A stretch of 64,000 nucleotides of DNA. Origin: Anseranas semipalmata. Taxonomy: Eukaryota > Chordata > Aves > Anseriformes > Anseranatidae. Numbering within the stretch: the first letter of the stretch is position 1; each line of letters opens with the position of its first letter. Shown one piece after another: positions 37,891 to 52,020 of the stretch. The stretch spans positions 130,522 to 194,521 of the forward strand of contig VXAA01006036.1 in NCBI GenBank assembly GCA_013399115.1, given 5' to 3'. The notes under the pieces are model-generated. The model did no database searches. It saw only the letters and a program-made list of their open reading frames with translations, and was not told the origin of the DNA. Made by a program: the position numbers and the translations under genes.

Positions 37891-40800
37891 ACAGTTTGCT
37901 ATTTTCTGCAGCATATTGTTCTGAGAATTATTTACAGCTTATTGCAGTCTGTACTGAGTACAGAATAATTAGCTTCCTTTTTACAATTTCTGTTGCTATT
38001 ACTTAATTCATTTTAGTAAGGATTGAAAGAAAGAGTGTTTATGTTGTTTACATGTAATACCAAAGTACTGAGAGTAAAACCCAGACAATTAAATGAAGTA
38101 ATGTTGGGTGTCCAATCTGAGATACCTACAATCTGGTCTTCCAAGTATTTAGAAACTTATATTCAAATCATACTTATCACCAAACTTAGTTGAGGAAACT
38201 CAGGTCTGCTGCAAGTCAGACCACAGGTGCCTTTTTTTGTATGTGTCCTGAGTGATACTTAGATTAAGGAACTGTATGGAAGAGGCAATTTAATATAAAA
38301 TTCTCCATTGTGTTCTACAACATTAGCTTAAGCTGTAGCAAAAGCACCTATTGCTTTTCACCTGAGTTGTCTCTAGCAAGTAGAGATTTTTATCCAAGCA
38401 GTGTTTTAGCTCAAGGTGACTGTTAAGCGGTTGAAACTGAAATGGTGCTGATGCAACTTATGCAAAAGACTTAACTATACAACATGATTGAATTAATACC
38501 GTTCTTCAGGTGAGCAGACTGAGCATTCTTTAGGTGAGCTGACTGACTGGCAGAGCAGCCAGTCACTGTCGTTATCCCCCTGAGCTTTGGTTTAGAGGAG
38601 AACCCCCACAGGCTCTAATTCCACTCTACAGGGCTTCAGTGGTAACACCAGCACAAGGCATTTTAGTCTTTCCCATGCCTGGACATCGACTACTCCAGCA
38701 GTGCAGCTCACACCCCCTGCCTTGTAACTCTGCAGCTGATTGTGGGGCCATGTTGCGAACCAAGTCAGTCAACTGATCTGACCTATTTGCGCATGTTTTC
38801 TTTCTTTCTAACCTAAGTCAGTTAAGTCGTCCAGTTCACAGAATGACTCACAAACTGTTGCTCTGGCTTAACCTAGAAGGGGGGCATACCCTGCCACCGG
38901 AGTGCAGGAACAGGCAACCTGAAGAGCTCATTGAGCTGCTGTATCATAGAACAACGACTTCTGGGTATGTCTGCGTTGGACACGAAATGTGTGACCATTG
39001 CTTGGTAAAAAAGAGTTCAACTGTGCATCGATGTTTGGTAAAAGTGGCTGCAGTCATTACAAAATTATCAAATGAAACAAGCTTTAATCAGTGCAGGCAA
39101 ATCCACATCACCATCTTGGTGAATTTAACAAGGCATGATTGATTATTTGTCCCCTGGTACTGTTCAGAGGTTGATCCTATTGTTTCATCTTCTTGGTCTG
39201 CAGAAATTGAGAAAATCATTTAGCACTGTCAATACAATGTATTTTCTCTTAATTTTACTCTAGGAGATGGTTCCATTAAGGTAGCTGAAATTTACAGAAA
39301 TATCTGCCTAGTGGCAAAAAGGGGCATGAAAAACTTCAGCCCAAATAGTTGACATTTGCTAGTTTTAAACAGGAGAAAGTGGAAAAATATGAGGATTACA
39401 ACACAAAATGCTAACCCTATAAGCATTGGACTTATTGCCCTACTTTAAAAAGGAAAAAAAAAAAAAAAAAGCAGGAATATTGTTTTTAAGCTGTGGTTTT
39501 ACCTTGTCCTTAAATGATCTGCTCTGATTTTGACACAGCTCATATAAGTGCTTTTAAAAACTGTGAAATGATATGTATATTTAAAGTGCACTTCTGGGAA
39601 ATCTTTGTGCTTGTCAGGTAGTGATTTTGTAAAATCTGACAAAAAAGAGAGCCTTAATCTCATCACCAGCTACCAGTTTCTTCTTTAACTTTCTTTCTCA
39701 GTCATGTGCAAGGAGTTTCTATTTAGTCAGAATTCCTGAACAGTCAGACCTGAACTTTTCTCACACTCTAAGGTGCTGCAGGTTGCACAGGTGCATTTTT
39801 GAGAAGTGTTTTTCTCTCAGATGTTTGTTGAACTCTTGGATTTAAGCTAGAACTTGTATGTTAATGAACTTCATGTTATGGTATTCTATCAAGCTCACTT
39901 GCCATATGGTTTCACCCGGGGGTTATTCTGCTTTTCCTACTATTCCTTTCAAAGTGAAGTTTAAAAAATAAAGTAACTGGAAATCTTAGCAGATGAGTTA
40001 ATTATAATGAAACAATTATATCCCTTAATGCATGTGTTTCTCATATCTGTCATGTAAGACATGCCCATGTTTGGCTCTACGTGGTGTTGAACACTGAGCA
40101 GTAAGTTGAAGAGTAGCCCTTCAAGTTACTTTAGTTACAGAAACTGGGAATGACTTCTTAAAGATGAATCAGTGCTGTGATCTTTTTTATTCTGTCTATT
40201 CAAATATTACTCACCAGCTTACTTGCTAACTCAACTATGGTCTTATATTGAGTCCAAAAAAGGCACAAAAGACAGAATGATTTCAAATGAGTTAATTAAC
40301 TAACCTAACCTAACTTGGCTGTAAATACTGTATGCTATCAACATTGCGACAACAAGAACTTTTTAGCTCAGTTATAGCCTAGGTTTATGCTTTAGAAAGT
40401 ACTTGTTTCTGTTATGAAGATGGGGAAAACTTAAAGTAAAAGCAAGTAGATATTGAAACATGAATTCTAAAAGTGCTTTTAAAATCCTGAGTAGCAGCTG
40501 AAGTTCCGTTCTCAATGCAGGCTTTTGTGTATAGGAATTCCACCTGTACTTCAAATAGTGTATCCATGGAACGAAAAGTTCTTTTCCTCTCATTCTAACT
40601 AAAACTGCAGACAAGGCTTTCTATGAAGTGAAAGTTTATCCAGTAAGACAAGTGTCATGGAGAACTCACATTTCTTTAACATATAGACTCTACCTTTCTG
40701 CTTGTATGGCACCTGATGAATAAGACTAGACATTTTGTAAAGAAATTCTAGAATTGAGATTTATATTTAAGTCATTGAACGATCTAGTTGAGGGAGATAA

Positions 40801-43800
40801 AGGAGTAAAGTTCTGTGCTGCATACATCACTGAGTATGGAATACAAAAACACATTTCTTACTGAAACAGTTCCCAGGCCTTGGTTCACCTAATGCAAAAT
40901 ATTATAAATGTTGTTTTGGTTTCAAATATTTCTCTTCCATGCTTTCCCTCTCCTATCAGAGTAGTAATTTATTTGCTGTCTTTTAAGTCACAAATGTGCC
41001 CCTTGCTGTGTAAACAAAGAAATGATACGCTTTTTAAAGAAGGAAACAATATCACAGCAGAGGAGGAGGAAGGAACTACATAGCCTTTCTGCTGTGAGGT
41101 GGTATGCCATGTGTGCCTGATGGGAGACTACAGCCTTCTTCCTAAGTCTATGCCTGAACAATTCCCTTACCTTGTAATCTCCATGATTCACTCGTTACTT
41201 TAAGCTGAGCCACCTATTCATATAAGTAATGCTTGTAATTTAAAATGTCAACTAAAAATCAGCCTTACACTTTATCCTACTATCTAGGGTAACCGTCTGC
41301 ATTCTGATTTCTACACCAATATTATACACAAATATTCACATGAAAGACCGGGGATGTGGACCTCTACCTTGCTTTTGGGCGAACAGTGTAACCAGTTGGG
41401 TACATCTCTTGCTGAGTGCGTGAGAGTGTACAGGCCTGAATATTATTTTCTTACAGGGTGTCAAAAACAAAAACAAGAACAGAATCTTCCTATCTTGATG
41501 TACTTTCACCCTCACAAGAAAAAATGTAATGTATATATTTGTCACAGAAAAAAAGCCCTTTTAGTGAGAGCCTAAGTTGCACAGCATTCAATATTTAATT
41601 ACTTATTCAATAGACAACCTCCACTATATACCTTTCAGCAGCAGTGCAAAGGAATAATAACTTTAAAGAAGCAATTTTCAGAGATTACTATAGATAAGTG
41701 CATAGAGTTCCAGATGCAATCAGCAGTGATTCTGAAGTTTGCAGTGATTGATTAAAGAAGAAGCTATGTCACTCAGCATTGACCCAAACAGGAATAAATA
41801 TCCTCAGGCTCTGAAGATATCTTAAATAGACCTTCCCCTTACTGCCTGAGGATGTGTTGCAAATAAAATGGGAAGAGAGGAAAAGAACAAAAAGTTCTGT
41901 AAAGAAATGTCAAAGGCCATTAGAGCTTTTAGAAAGGAGACCGTAGCATATGGCAAAATGGTCAGGGACTGCTATACAGAGAAGAGAAATATTCAGCTAT
42001 TAAATGGAACTGACTGACTATATCTTAAGAGCAATAGAAATTCAAAATTTATGAGACTTGCCTGAGATGTTTTTGCTTTAGTTAATAGCTCTTGTGTATA
42101 ACAGTTACCAAAGAATGAACATTTATTACTTCTCTGAAATCAATTGTTATTTTTAATGGAAAAAAAATACTTATTGTTCATATATTGAATATAGGTAATG
42201 TCTCATTTTAAGCTGAAAAACTGTATAAGAAGAGTTCAGCAGGTCTACCATTTTAATGCATTTAATTAAAAATACTAGAAAACCCATATAGCTTAGTAAA
42301 TAAGAGAACATGTTAATTAAATGGAAACAATGGTTGATATGAGAATGACCACTTTTAGTCGTATCACTTTAATGAGGTCATTTTACATTTAATAATTCAG
42401 GCCATTTAATACTGGATTAATTGATATTTTTTTCTTGTAGTTATTTCTAAATGGTATTCTTCTCCATTGAATCTAGTTAAATCTTTCTATATCTATCCTG
42501 ATATCTCTATTTTATGCTAAAAATGGCCCATCTGAAAACTTATTATGTGGCAAGTTTTCAAGAACTGAAAACTTTAAAAAGGCCTAAAATGCAAAGTGTC
42601 ATTATGAATCTAGACCTACAGTCTTGATTTTAGAAACGCTTTCTTTAGTAGAGAAGCAAGCGCACAAGTTTATTCAGTCACCCAGTATTGTAGTATATTA
42701 AGAAAGAATTTGGTATGACAGTTCCTCTTAATGAAAATACTCTTAGCATAATGCAAAGGGTAAACAACAGGGCTTATTTCAAAATGAAGTAGAGGGCCCA
42801 TTAGGCACTTGATTCGTTTTAGAAAATTCAGTTACAAAGAATATCTAGTCGGGCATATGATTTTTTTTATATGTAGCATAACATCATTTGTTGATGTTTA
42901 ACCTACTTCTTAATCTCATATACTATGAGCTTGGTACATTAAAAACAGGTTGATGTATAGCTACAATTAATTGCATTAGCAATTGAGGAACAAATTCAAG
43001 TATTGGTCTCATGAATTGTATAATCAGGAGTAAGTCTGGTTGCAAATCAGGGCATTAATCACTTAAATGCTATTAGATACATTATCACTTTGCTGGAAAA
43101 AAATGGATTTGTAATTGATTTGTAATTGTTTTTTGAAATTATCACCAGATATTGCCACGTTTAATTTTATATTTTTTCATGATCCATGCTTCAGAATAAT
43201 TGAGTCTGTAGGTAAAAATTAACATATGTCAGAGTGTAAAAATAAAAATGCAAAGAAGTGAGTTCCTACTATATTATTCTTAGTTCTGATGTCTGTTTTG
43301 TATTACTGTTTTAAGGCTGCTTAGTGTATTTGCCAGGGGCCTAACAACTCCTATTTTACTGAAAGAAATGAGTTATTTACAGTAGTAGCTTGAATGCTTG
43401 TTATACTGGAGAGTATATGCACCCCATTGGATGCATTAGAAGCGATGCTTCACACAGTGCTATGGCTGCACGGAAAAAAGAATCTCATCAATTTTGTCAA
43501 AATTTTCATGGTTTTGGTCCAGGTGGCATGTGACTGGTGAGATGCAAGACTGCTTTGTTCTTCTCAAGACTCATCCACGTCATTGGATGGAGCGAATAGC
43601 TTGTCCTGTTGGAAGATCATGTCTTCATCTCATCTTCATCTTGATAAAAAAGGTAAGGAACAAAGTTGGACAAGCAGTGTAGGAACCAGATGCCACAACT
43701 GTGTAGGCCATGCCAAATTGAGCAAACTGACGAAATCTCTGTCAAAACACACTTTTTCTCTTGGAAGAAAAGGCTAGAATTGGAGTATAAGTCCTATCAA

Positions 43801-44206
43801 CACAACTGGCCTCAAGATCAAAAGGTTATCAGTCGGGAATGAGTTGAACAACACCCAAGAGCCTAAAAGACATTACTTTTTTTTTGGCTCTGAAAACGTG
43901 TTTTACAGGGAAAACATCTGTCTAAACCATCAGTATTTTTCATTTATATTTCAAGAGAAATTTCTGTTTATATTGCCATATCCCAAGTCTATGATACGTA
44001 TCACTGGTGCAATAAATCTTAATGTCAATATATGAGGTAATTTACTTTTCTTGTTTGTTTAAAACAAAGCAGCAACAGTGTTTTTAGTCATAGCCTGTAT
44101 TATCTCAATGTGTCCCACAAAAAAAGAATGTGAAGATCTTGCTAGACACCCTAGGATCTAATATATGCATATGCTTCTTTACTGAGAGCTTGGCCTGCAG
44201 GATATT
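37891..44206. other. Intergenic DNA, no gene recognised
   Basis: AT-rich and mostly featureless. Positions 38500-39142 are less AT-rich and include a 99-codon plus-strand frame (38843-39142) with no recognised domain; an unidentified repeat is possible. A run of 17-18 A lies near 39454-39471. A splice-site-bounded but otherwise unsupported segment is discussed at 43523-43652. Confidence 0.5.
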
Positions 44207-44690
44207 GTCACTACAGGAAGGACATCGAGGTGCTGGAGCGTGTCCAAACTAGGGCAATGAAGCTGGTGAGGGGTCTGGAGAACAAGTCTTATGAGGAGCG
44301 GCTGAGGGAGCTGGGGTTGTTTAGCCTGGAGAAGAGGAGGCTCAGAGGAGACCTTATCACTCTCTACAGTTACCTCAAAGGAGGCTGTAGCGAGGTGGGG
44401 ATTGGTCTCTTCTCCCACACGCCAGGTGATAGGACGAGGGAGAATGGGCTAAAGTTGCACCAGGGGAGGTTTAGGTTAGATATTAGGAAAAACTTCTTTA
44501 CTGAAAGGGTTGTGAGGCATTGGAACAGGCTGCCCAGGGAAGTGGTGAAGTCACCATCCCTGAAGGTATTCAAAAAATATGTAGATGTAGAGCTTAGTGA
44601 CATGGTTTAATGGTGGACTTGGTAGTGTTAGGTTATAGGTTGGACTGGATGATCTTAGAGGTCTTTTCCAACCTAAATGATTCTGTGATA
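44207..44690 (+). mobile_element. CR1 LINE 3' fragment, RT C-terminus intact
   Basis: A 5'-truncated CR1 on the plus strand. Positions 44230-44610 keep an uninterrupted 126-codon frame of the ORF2 C-terminus: [55 protein letters not shown], ending DMV-stop at the normal position. The 3' UTR runs through GGTTGGACTGGATGATCTTA to an ATTCTGTGAT tail at 44690. It lacks the 5-bp insertion present in the 16 and 62-kb copies, so the frame stays open across that point. It has no promoter or N-terminal domains and cannot be functional. Confidence 0.95.
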
Positions 44691-46783
44691 TCCATGCACA
44701 CTGTCTTACACTAATGTGGTATTATCAGAGCAATTCTGTTGCCCATTTTATGAGATGTTACTGAAGAGAAATGGGAAGAAGGTGTTAAGGTTATCTTCCC
44801 TTTTTAACTCCAGTTTTGAAAGTGATGATTTGTGCAGGAAACCTGCACCGACATTCTTAGGTTCTCTGTTGACATATCCAGAAAGATAATATGTTGCTAC
44901 ATCAAAGACTGGTCATATGGATTTCTCGGGGAAATATATGTGCAGCTTTGCATCCCTTGAGAACATGCAAAGTAAAGGATTTGCAGAGTATTTCCAGTGA
45001 TGTAGGAGTCTTTCAGGTAGTGAAGGCATTTAGAATGTATGTCATTCACTGTATGGTGCTCTCACACACAAAGTAATAGATGAAACCAGACAGCCTAAAC
45101 ATCTAAGGAACACTTTTGGGGAAATGACAAGAAAAATTAATTGGAAAAAAATCAGGAAAAGATATATTTACCAGTTTAGCTAACTAAAAAGTCCAAGTAT
45201 AGTTACATGAATTAGGTAAGGACAATAATGCCAAAACTGAAGCTCAGTAGAAGCAACCCTTTGTCCTTGGTGCAATGCAATACTTCAGGAAGTACTTGAA
45301 AAACTTTCCAAGCTCATGGACATGAGGAATGACAAACCCACGACAGAATGATGCCTTGAGTAGAACTGAAGTTGCACTGTATTGTTAGTGATCATCTTTT
45401 AACTCAAAAAAAACAGGTGAGCTTTCTTTTTAGTAAAGATTTTGCAGAACAAGAACTCTCACACTGGAAATTTCTCAGACATGACCTGAAATAAACTCAT
45501 TTCTGAGAGTAGTCTTTTATACTCAGACAACACTGGGTGGCATTGTGCAATTTATAACATTAAAAATTATTGGAATGTATCCAGATTTTAAAAAGTGTAT
45601 CATCTTCTACTCCTCCAGGCCTCAGATTGTAAAAATATTGGGAGGAACTCACTGCTATCTTGGATACTCACACTTGTGCTGCAGTTACAGCTCCTGAGCA
45701 CACAGATGGACATGATTACTTTATTGCTACCTCTCAAAGGAAGTGTTTATGCCTTTGTGCATAATTAGCTCCACTGCGAAGAAGTCCTGAGAAGGAAAAG
45801 GCTTGGTTGTCTTGTTAGACTTGTGGTTCAGCACGGTCCGGGGTAGTGAGGTAGGAGAGGGTTTTGCACTTAGTCATAAACAGTACTGGAGGCAACTAAA
45901 ATCATTAGTATTGACTGGCTGAGTGTGGGATTCCATTACCAGCAGAAAAGGAGAGATTGAAAACCTGACAGTGGTTTCAGAGAAATGTTGCTGGGTGGAA
46001 ATTCCATCCTGTCCTGAACTCTGGCCCTAAGGGCTCATTTCCCATTAGGGAACATGAAAGAAGAAGAAAAATAAATTTTTGTGCAGAGAAAAAACGCCCA
46101 TACATCAAATGACACAACTAGACACAGATTTGAATGACATTCCTGGTGATAAAGTGAAATTTGTTTTCCTTTCAGTTATTCTATATTTTATGGTTTCTAG
46201 CACGTAAAATTTATTATGAAATGCTACTGAAGAGGCATATAGGCAAGGACAGTGTAAACACTTACCTGTATTTATGGAAATCAATTGAGTTAGTATCTAG
46301 ATAATTAAAAAAAATAAAAAAAATAAAAATAAAAATAAATCGATGACTTACTGTCTTATACTGTCCCTGCTATATCTATGGTTTTACCTCATTAAATGTT
46401 AATGTTTGTGACTTCTCTGTTGTTGTATAAAGTACAACATAATTGGTAGGACCCACCTGACTAAAGTATATCTGATAGGACTTGATATATCTTAATTTTC
46501 AGCAAGTAACACGGCGAAACAAAGACAATCTTTTTCATCTCGCTCCTTCAGTGGTAGTTAGCTAAAAATAAAGTCAAGCAGATATTTAAATTGCTAGTTG
46601 TTTTTAATAGGATGTTATTTCTTAGAAAATAAGGCTTTAAAATATTTTTTTAATTAAAGAAGGAGGAAAGAATACAAATAAACTAGAGCTCTGGTCCCGT
46701 AACAGTAAAATGCATGAGTTGCCTTATTTGAATACATACAAAATTGTAATTGTGTAAAATTGTAATTGTAAAATGATTGTAAC

Positions 46784-46838
46784 AGTATATAAAACTATGT
46801 CTCCATCTCAAAAATATATAAAACTACATCTCCACTCC
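46784..46838. repeat. Short direct duplication, period about 30
   Basis: TATATAAAACTATGTCTCCA and TATATAAAACTACATCTCCA are repeated head to tail. An upstream ATTGTAATTGT microrepeat (about 46743-46770) adjoins them. Replication slippage is the simplest explanation. Confidence 0.8.
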
Positions 46839-47084
46839 ACCACAAGTATGCATGTAGTGATGTTGATACAAAGATACTTGCACAAGAATATCTTGTGTAT
46901 TATAATACTGTACAGATTTAACTGATTTGATAAAGAGTAATTGGAGCTATACTGGAAATGGCTAACTTCATATAAAATCAGCATACAGACCATCAAAATG
47001 TTTGAAATGCACTGCCTTCTTATCATAAGATCCTTAGGGCAGGGGCTTTCCGTATTCATGTCTGTGCAGTACAGATTTTATTTT

Positions 47085-47132
47085 AGCAGAATTATTCCCA
47101 CTCTCCCACTATAAAGCAGAATTATTCCCACT
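47085..47132. repeat. Short direct duplication, 18-bp unit, period 30
   Basis: AGCAGAATTATTCCCACT occurs at 47085-47102 and again, identical, at 47115-47132. Confidence 0.9.
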
Positions 47133-50100
47133 ATCAATTTTAGGCCCCCAGTTTGGAAGACTAAATTAGTGCTCTGCAGTCAATGACTGAGGAAGGCACT
47201 TCTAAGGGGCTATTCAGACCATCTGTGCCAGAAGTCAAATTGCTGCCCAATTTTAGGTGGTCCAGATTGCACCAGATTCCCACCTTTCCATGTTAATGCA
47301 TATCATTTAGGAAGGCTGCTCACCTATATAGAAATTTAATGTAAAGGCATTAAAATTTCTTTCTACAAGACTAACAAAATATCGACATGCACTTCACAGG
47401 TATGAAATAATAAAAGCCACTGTCATGATTACTGTGCTGTATTTATTTGCAGTTAAACCTGATCTGTACATTCTCTTATGGCTCTCCTATGTATTTATGC
47501 TTAGATGGCTTAGAATATAAACACATTACTGTATTTATCCTTTTAAAATCTGACATGAAACTAATGAATCGGTCTTCTATATAAACCCTCCCACCCCCCT
47601 GACATAGTTGTACAATATTAAAGTCTACAGGTATTTCATTGATATTTTTTGAATCTTGTTTAGTTTAAACTGAAATGTTTTTAAATGTGTATATAAATAT
47701 ATATATGTATATGTATTTAAAGAAAGACATTTAGATGTTATTTTATTTGTCTTATACCACTTAGAATACTACAACGCCTCAAGAATTTTAATGGAGTTGC
47801 TGTTGATTTACAAGTTAATTAATATCATAATAAGAAAGGGGAAAAATAAGAAAGAGTGCTGATAGTAATGGATGAGAAGTGTTTGCATATCCACACTGAA
47901 AAGTTTTGAAAATCCTTAAATGGATGAAGTCAGAGCATTTAAAACCTTAAATCTTCATCTGTACTTTGTTTCCAGAAGTGCCAGTCACTCTGGGTATTTC
48001 AGTTTTCTGTACACTTGATTTGCAAGTTGGGATCTCTGGGGGGTGTCCATTAGTGACTACATTGATTATTCTTAACTACTGCTGTGCATCAGGTCCTAGA
48101 TATTTTGAGTTGAATCTGTCAAAATGGCATTTAAATTCAAAGAGCTCATAAAAACTCATAGCCCCTTTTTTAATTAAGTACTCTTCCAGTCAACTATGAA
48201 ATTTGTTTAATTTAGTAGCCCAGGTCTTAGTGATAGAAGCTGAGCTGTGACATTCTGACTGCTCAGAATGGTTAGGTTGCCCTCGAGATCATTTTCAGCG
48301 CCTGAAGCCCTGTAACTCCCTTTTTAATCTCCTGTGTGCACCTTATCTTTCTATCCTGTCCCTCAGATGGCTCTCCTTTGAAGCAGTCTTGTTCCTCACC
48401 ATGGGATTGTATTTTGTAGGTGCGTGATGTGAAGTGCAGAATGATAGGAAATCAGGGACAGCAAGCTGTAGAGATACCTCTACTTGGCTTCCTGTGCTCA
48501 AGCCTTTCACACACACAAAAGTTGCAAACACACATAGAGTAGGAGGAGAGACAGGTGGAAAAGCAACACAACTGACTTCCAGCCCTGGCATGAAGGAAAA
48601 TTCCTGGGCATTAGATTCAGAGACCTTTAATGTGGATGGTTAGAAGGTCTGGGTTTAAGGGCATCCTGTCATATTTTAGAAATGAAATTCCCATCAATGT
48701 CACAAACCAAGCAGCACTGAACACTGCATTGCCTAAATACTTTTAAAAACTGAGTACCTAAGATAACAAAGCAGTTTTCTGAAAATGTATTTTTTAGGTG
48801 TTAAGGTCTGAGCTATTTTCATTAATTAATCTTCATCATTTTAATTATGGAAAAAAAATCAGTTTAATTTGGACATTAAATACAGTGAACATTTGGCTGC
48901 GAAAAATTAATACATAACAAGGAGTCATCACCAGACAATAATAATAAATAAAATCTGCTAAATACCACAAGTTACCTGTTGCTCTCTTCACATTGTTTTT
49001 TTTGATTGTCAGTCGTGTAAAAGAAGTTACCCTGGCACCATGTGTTTGAATCGTGGTAACTGACTTGAAGAGAGTGGGAAGGATTTTAACTTTTCAAAAA
49101 TCAGCAGGTGGAAAGTGAGTTGGTAAAGATGACAGTTGACTGAAAAAAATGCAGCTGCCTACTCTTTACCCAAATGCATGCTCTTTGGAGCAGTTGAAAC
49201 TGAAAATTTTAACACTAAAGGATGGAGCTTGCTTTGCTTCATGCTGTATCATCACATCCAGCAGTATTAACAGCATACAACAACCAGAATATCTTCTTCA
49301 CAGAACATGCAAAAGACTTGCTAGCCGTTCTGCATCAGATACGTTTTAACGCAGTAACTGCTCTAAGTGGAGGACCTCTGAAAGCGTAGCTTTTGTTCTG
49401 CAATTAGTTTATGGTTTTTCAAGCAGGAAATCAGCTTCAGGGGTGGTGGTTTTTCTGCAGCTAACATAACTAACGTAGGAATTGTTTGATCTTTGCAGGT
49501 TTTTAAACGGATATTTTTGTGCACAGTCGATGGAGAGAGTTAAGTATCTCTGTAGCTACCTGAAAATATCTCATAAAACTACAAGTAAATGGATGTAGAA
49601 ATTACTGAAACAAGAACTTATTCACATTCCAATAATTTTGTTCTACATTTGCCTATCTTGAGAGCTTGAATATTTATGAAAGACAAACCAAATGGAAGAA
49701 ATAATATGCTTACATGATAATATGCAAGTAACTTTGTTTCCTCTAAAACATGAAGAAGGGAAGTTTTGCTTGTTTGAGGATTACAGGATGTAGGCTATTT
49801 AAGGAAGTATCTGACTGGTAAAGGGAAAACTATCTAATTTGAAAAGGGGAAGATCAGTCCGGCAGCTGTGACGCTGGAACTGATGGAACCCATTCTTCCA
49901 TTCCTGGCACTGGAAAAATTTTCTCTGAGACCATGTGCAATTCGTAGTCTGTTTCTACTTGAAATTTCTCTTTTTCACTTTTCCTTCCTGACGAAAATAG
50001 TTACAAATACGACAATCTTAAAAGTGCAGCATTTCTTTATTTTGCTGTATTCCTTTATTTTTTATTTTTGAAGGAAAAATGGATTGTAAACATTTACTTG

Positions 50101-51916
50101 AAAAACATACGGTACTCACAAGATATTGAAGCAATTTAAGAGTAAATTAAAATTGGATGGAGCGTGGGAAGCTAGAATGACATGTAGCGTTTTTACCTTG
50201 ACAGGCTTTCACTGGAGGTGGAACAGCAAAAGATCTTGACACGTCTTGACACCTTCAAGTGGAAGGCAGGTAATTTATTTCAGGTGCAGTAAGAATCTAA
50301 ACATAACATAGTCATGAGACCAAAAAAAAAAAAACAGATGAACTTCAATATTTCTTAGATGAGTGCTGATTTTGTGTATTTTTAGGAGCAAAATTTTAAA
50401 ATCAAAATAATTTTTAAAATATCATATAAATAACTTATATGTAAAAACAGTTACATATAATTAATTAGAATTAGTTTGCCTAGGAGAGTAAAACTGGGGA
50501 AAAAAAGTCCATTAAGGCAATTTGGAAATTGGAGATATTTGGAAATGTCGCGAAAAACAGTGCAAAATTCCAGAGATAACAAAAAACAGAGGAAATTTAA
50601 GTATACAGCAGTAGGTTCTTATTTGCCTCTTTTGTTGGGTGTCTCAAGTAACTTTTCTGTTTTCTTTTCTTCTGAATTGCTGCCTTCTTTTTAGTTCTCA
50701 TTCTCAATGTATTTAGTCTATCTCATTCATCTTTTAAGTTTTCATCTAAAATAATTGAAAATAATTGATGAACAGACCTAATCCTGCAAAATTAACGGTT
50801 CTACTACCTGGAATTTTAAGTTTTTATATTTAAGTAAGGCTGCTGACTTCATTAATATTAAGTATGGTCAGTTTTCAGTTATCTAAGGTGATAAGAAATG
50901 AGATAACAGCTAAAATATACATAATACAACACTTAAGTAATAGAGCTAGAAGAATACACAACAAGATGTAGAGGTGAAACTATAACCATTGAACACTTAA
51001 CTGTGAAGTGCAGACATTTTCAAAAGCCTGTAAGTTCACATAGCGCAGCATGCCACATACGTGTGTACCAGCTAGGGAAGCTGCATAGCCATAGTACATT
51101 CGTGTTGCTTTGAGGCAATAAACCCCATCCCCCTGTGTTGGGTCACATATGACCATAGCAGACCTACCCACACTGCAGTCTGCAGAGATCCAGTTCCAAT
51201 ATTCATACACGGAAAGGTGGCCTGAGCTCCTCTGCACTCACAACATGCTTAGTCTGTAAAAAGGGATTAAGATCCCCTCACAAATAATAGAAAGGTATCT
51301 ATATGTGTAAGAGGTTTCAGTATTGTGGCTTTGTAGGCAGTAAGACTACTTCTAACTTCATTCACATATATCCTTTATGACAGTGAGATATCACTGCTAT
51401 TTATAAAAGTAACTGTAATGATAATAAGAGTAATAAATGTGACCTTACTAATGCCACCTACAATAATGCTGTGTGCTTTTAGTATTGTGCTTAGATAAGA
51501 GTTTCTGTTTAAAAACTCTGGTTTTTTTTTTTTTTGGAGAAAACGCACTGATTTTCTCTAAAAGTTTGTCAGTAGACTATTCATATCCAAAAATGGGTGA
51601 TAAAGAAGTTATCCTGCAGTCTCTTAAAACAGTTACCATTGTCTAAATTGAGGTCTGTTTTTTTCTCCATCGTATTTACTAACCAATCCTGACTCATGAA
51701 AACATGCTTGCTGTGTTGACTGAATTGTTTGCATAAGCCTATGTGAAGGTATGCTCCCTGTACTGATTTGCTCTTCAATAGCCATTAGAAGTCTCTATTA
51801 CAATTGTGATAGGATGAGGCCCTATAAGAGAAATATATGTCTAAGTCACACGGTACCACTGTTTCTACCCAGTTTGACTTACTGATACGTTATGAAAAGG
51901 AGGTTGCATACGTCAG

Positions 51917-52020
51917 TGGGTGGTTAGAGGGATTTAATTTCAAGAGACCTGGATTCTGTTCTTAGCTTAGCTATTGACTGTCCTAGATAATTGATCTGTG
52001 CCTCTCCTACTGGAATACAT
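51917..52020 (+). mobile_element. MIR-like tRNA-derived SINE relic
   Basis: In order: TGGTTAGAGGG (A-box region of a tRNA-like head), AAGAGACCTGGATTCTGTTC (B-box region) and TTAGCTTAGCTATTGACTGT with ATTGATCTGTGCCTCTCC. This follows the MIR-type layout of tRNA head then CORE, where the consensus runs ...GACCTGGGTTC...CTCTGCCACTGAC...CTGTGCCTCAG. It is decayed and truncated. The family name is tentative. Confidence 0.55.

Larger units (their letters stand above)
44691..51916. other. Intergenic DNA with A/T-rich simple repeats and small duplications
   Basis: No gene recognised. It contains an (AAAAT)n-like tract at about 46306-46340, a TA-rich tract at about 47684-47716, and two short direct duplications listed separately. 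All open frames are short and without recognisable motifs. Confidence 0.55.

Noticed and set aside
44179..44603. Minus-strand frames opposite the 44-kb CR1
   Set aside because: Mirror translations of the CR1 coding strand; no independent evidence.
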